A stretch of DNA of 6,516 nucleotides from Actinomycetes bacterium (GTDB lineage Bacteria > Actinomycetota > Thermoleophilia > RBG-16-64-13): NCBI GenBank assembly GCA_021815245.1, contig JAKAHF010000144.1, forward strand, positions 1 to 6,516, read 5' to 3'. Made by a program: the position numbers and the translations under genes. Below the pieces are notes generated by a model. That model had not been told where the DNA came from. It saw only the letters and a list, made by a program, of their open reading frames with translations, and did not search any database. This document shows positions 4,843-6,516 of this stretch, piece by piece. Every line of letters starts with the position of its first letter. Position 1 is the stretch's first letter.

Positions 4843-6491
4843 CGCGTGGTGATGATGGGTCCGGTATCGACCGCTTCGAACGCGCTGCCGGGTACTTCAC
4901 TCAGCACATGCAGCTCCTCATCATCCCACCGGGGATCGGGGGCGCCCGAGATGAACCAGTCGCCGCCGTTGTCGGCAACGATCAAGCCATACTTCTTGAG
5001 CGCCCGTAGTATCACCTGCACTCTGGCCGGAAATCGGGAGATATCGTAGCCGGCCCGCAGACGCAGGCGGAGCCCCATGGGAGGCAGGTCGGGGTCGGTA
5101 CTGCTACTGGCGAAGTGGGTCGCCGGGTGGATGAAGGCCCGCTGGGTGCGCGAGACGGTCACCCGCAGGGCGTGGGTGATCTCGCCCGCCGTGACCTCGT
5201 CGTAGCGCACCAGGCCCGGCAGTATGGGCAGTCCGGCGGCGTCGGCCGAGGTCCAGGTGTCGGGTCGCAGGGCGTTGCTGTTCAGGTCCCAGACGGCGCC
5301 GGAGCCGGCCTCCCAGTGGTCGCCATAGAAGTGCGCGTCGTACACCTCGTACAGCTTGTTGTGGGCGGGGTCGAGTACGAGCACGTGACGGTCGCCATCG
5401 GACACCGGTCCGCCCTCGATAGGCGCGTCGGGAGGAATGGGATAGGGTCCGGGATCGCTCTCGTCGGCGTAGTAGAACGAGATGGGCACACGAGGTTGGC
5501 TGCCCGAAACGACAACGTACGGGATCCCGATCGGAGCCCCCTCCCAGACGGTGCCGAAGTCGGGATGAAGACCGGTCGTGCGGCCGATGCTCGCGATGTA
5601 GCGGTCGGACAGAGGATGAACGGGGTACCTCGAGATGTCGGTGTTCCAGGGGTTGTCGGCAGGAAAGAGTCGAAAGGATATCGGCACGTTGGCGCCCAAG
5701 GGTTGCCCGGGTACATCGACGGGGGCGTCGTCCGCCGCGCCCATCAACTCCATGAGGTCGAACAGAACCTGTGCCGTCTCGCCTCGCGAAGCCTCGGTCC
5801 AGGGATTCCAGGTGGCGCCGAAGCTCTCGAGGTGGACAAGCAGCCCGTTCCACTCGGCGGTGCGCATGGCGCCGTCATGGTGGGGGTCGAACGGAGCGAC
5901 CGTGCCCGTGAAGACATCCGGCGGCATCCGCAGCGCGTCGGGGGCGAGCGCGGCGGCCGCCCGCACCGACATGGTGACGATCTGCGCGCGGCTGATGCGC
6001 TTCCAGGGCGAGAAGCGGCCGGGCGCGGTGCCGGTGGTGATGGCTCGCGCCGCCACGGCGGCCACGTAGTCGTGCGGATAGAGGTCGGCCGGGTCGTTCG
6101 GACCGAGATCGTCGAACGGCGCCGGCGCGCCTTCGGTCACGGGGATCGCGAGTGCCCCGCAGATCATCTTCGAGAACTGCGCCCGCAGCACCGCATCGCC
6201 GGGTTTGAAGAGCCAGCGACCGTCGTCGAGATAGCCGGAGACGACCCCGCGTTGCCGCAGCGCCTCGATCGCCGCCGCGTAGGGATGACCCGTCGGGACG
6301 TCGATGAAACCACCGAACGTGCCGTCATCGGAAGCGGCACCGGTCGAGGCTGCGGCAGTCGCGGCGGCGGCGGCCGGGCCGGGGCTCTCACCCCCGGGGA
6401 GCGATGACCCGATCAGCACCATTGCGGCGGCGATCAGCAGAGAGAGGCCCGTCGCGATGACCCGCCTCCTCCGCATCGCCAGCCGCCTCAT
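4839..6491 (-). CDS. Secreted SLH-domain surface protein with uncharacterised C-terminal domain
   Basis: A 550-residue exported protein. A basic start (MRRLAMRRRR) and hydrophobic core (about 11-28) form a signal peptide, followed by a Gly/Ala/Ser linker (about 31-58). SLH repeats that should bind secondary cell-wall polymer follow: repeat 1 about 61-115 (FIDVPTGHPYAAAIEALRQ, then FKPGDAVLRAQFSKMI), repeat 2 about 126-178 (YPHDYVAAVAARAITTGTA, then RFSPWKRISRAQIVTM), and a degenerate third about 193-250 (ASRGETAQVL). The C-terminal part (about 270-540) has strongly patterned motifs: FPADNPWN (276-283), LHPDFG (308-313), ADESDPGPYPIP (342-353), DRHVLVLD (367-374), AGSGAVWDL (395-403), LPILPGLVRYDEV (421-433), ADNGGDWFISG (506-516). 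I recall similar stretches in hypothetical secreted actinobacterial proteins but know no function. The ATG at 6491 has no visible ribosome site; the in-frame ATG at 6476 has GAGG 9 bases upstream (6489-6486) and keeps the signal peptide. The gene overlaps the downstream Fe-S gene by four bases. Confidence 0.88.
   Translation of the reverse strand: MRRLAMRRRRVIATGLSLLIAAAMVLIGSSLPGGESPGPAAAAATAAASTGAASDDGTFGGFIDVPTGHPYAAAIEALRQRGVVSGYLDDGRWLFKPGDAVLRAQFSKMICGALAIPVTEGAPAPFDDLGPNDPADLYPHDYVAAVAARAITTGTAPGRFSPWKRISRAQIVTMSVRAAAALAPDALRMPPDVFTGTVAPFDPHHDGAMRTAEWNGLLVHLESFGATWNPWTEASRGETAQVLFDLMELMGAADDAPVDVPGQPLGANVPISFRLFPADNPWNTDISRYPVHPLSDRYIASIGRTTGLHPDFGTVWEGAPIGIPYVVVSGSQPRVPISFYYADESDPGPYPIPPDAPIEGGPVSDGDRHVLVLDPAHNKLYEVYDAHFYGDHWEAGSGAVWDLNSNALRPDTWTSADAAGLPILPGLVRYDEVTAGEITHALRVTVSRTQRAFIHPATHFASSSTDPDLPPMGLRLRLRAGYDISRFPARVQVILRALKKYGLIVADNGGDWFISGAPDPRWDDEELHVLSEVPGSAFEAVDTGPIITTR
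6361..6375. repeat. GCG/GGC triplet run coding for poly-alanine
   Basis: Four GCG triplets plus GCC code on the minus strand for part of the Ala-rich linker (about residues 39-48) between the signal peptide and the first SLH repeat. It is a simple in-frame triplet repeat, ordinary in a GC-rich surface-protein linker. Confidence 0.6.
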
Positions 6492-6516
6492 GCTACTCAG
6501 ACCAGGCTCGCGCGCT

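Noticed and set aside
5115..6407. Plus-strand frame of 430 codons opposite the SLH gene
   Set aside because: The product is Arg/Gly/Val-rich and shows no domain, whereas the minus-strand frame has a signal peptide and SLH repeats.

Overview
The window is a gene-dense, very GC-rich stretch of a bacterial chromosome with five complete protein genes. No RNA gene, insertion sequence, CRISPR array or origin was seen. Several features together suggest a motile, S-layer-bearing, probably anaerobic high-GC bacterium: chemoreceptors, an SLH-anchored surface protein, a DUF169 protein and a two-cluster Fe-S protein of the epoxyqueuosine-reductase-like superfamily. A deep-branching actinobacterium such as a coriobacterial lineage would fit, but that is an inference from gene content and base composition, not from a marker gene.

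Layout. Bases 1-208 are a non-coding leader with predicted RNA hairpins ahead of the first gene. At 209-1678 (+) lies a chemoreceptor with a helical extracytoplasmic sensor of about 150 residues. After a 123-base gap with a terminator-like stem and a long hairpin comes a second, shorter chemoreceptor at 1802-2974 (+), whose extracytoplasmic loop is only about 33 residues. The two share a nearly identical signalling tip and a gap-free cytoplasmic domain, so they are tandem paralogues with different sensor ends. Neither shows a HAMP domain. After another 125 bases, with a hairpin and an extended -10 promoter candidate, comes a DUF169 (COG2043) gene at 3100-3930 (+).

The other strand carries a two-gene unit read leftwards. 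A secreted protein with SLH repeats and a conserved but uncharacterised C-terminal domain (6491-4839) overlaps by four bases a double [4Fe-4S] protein (4842-3931). That second gene ends exactly where the DUF169 gene ends: the two stop codons abut with no base between them.

Functional reading. The two receptors should feed one CheA/CheW array with different inputs. The SLH protein should sit on the cell wall. The Fe-S and DUF169 proteins are cytoplasmic, and their substrates cannot be read from sequence. The points most worth following are the sensor swap between HAMP-less receptors, the structured leader of the first receptor, the coupled surface-protein/Fe-S-protein pair, a probable Asp-to-Glu change at the position equivalent to the QueG catalytic Asp, and slippage-prone in-frame repeats inside the Fe-S domain.
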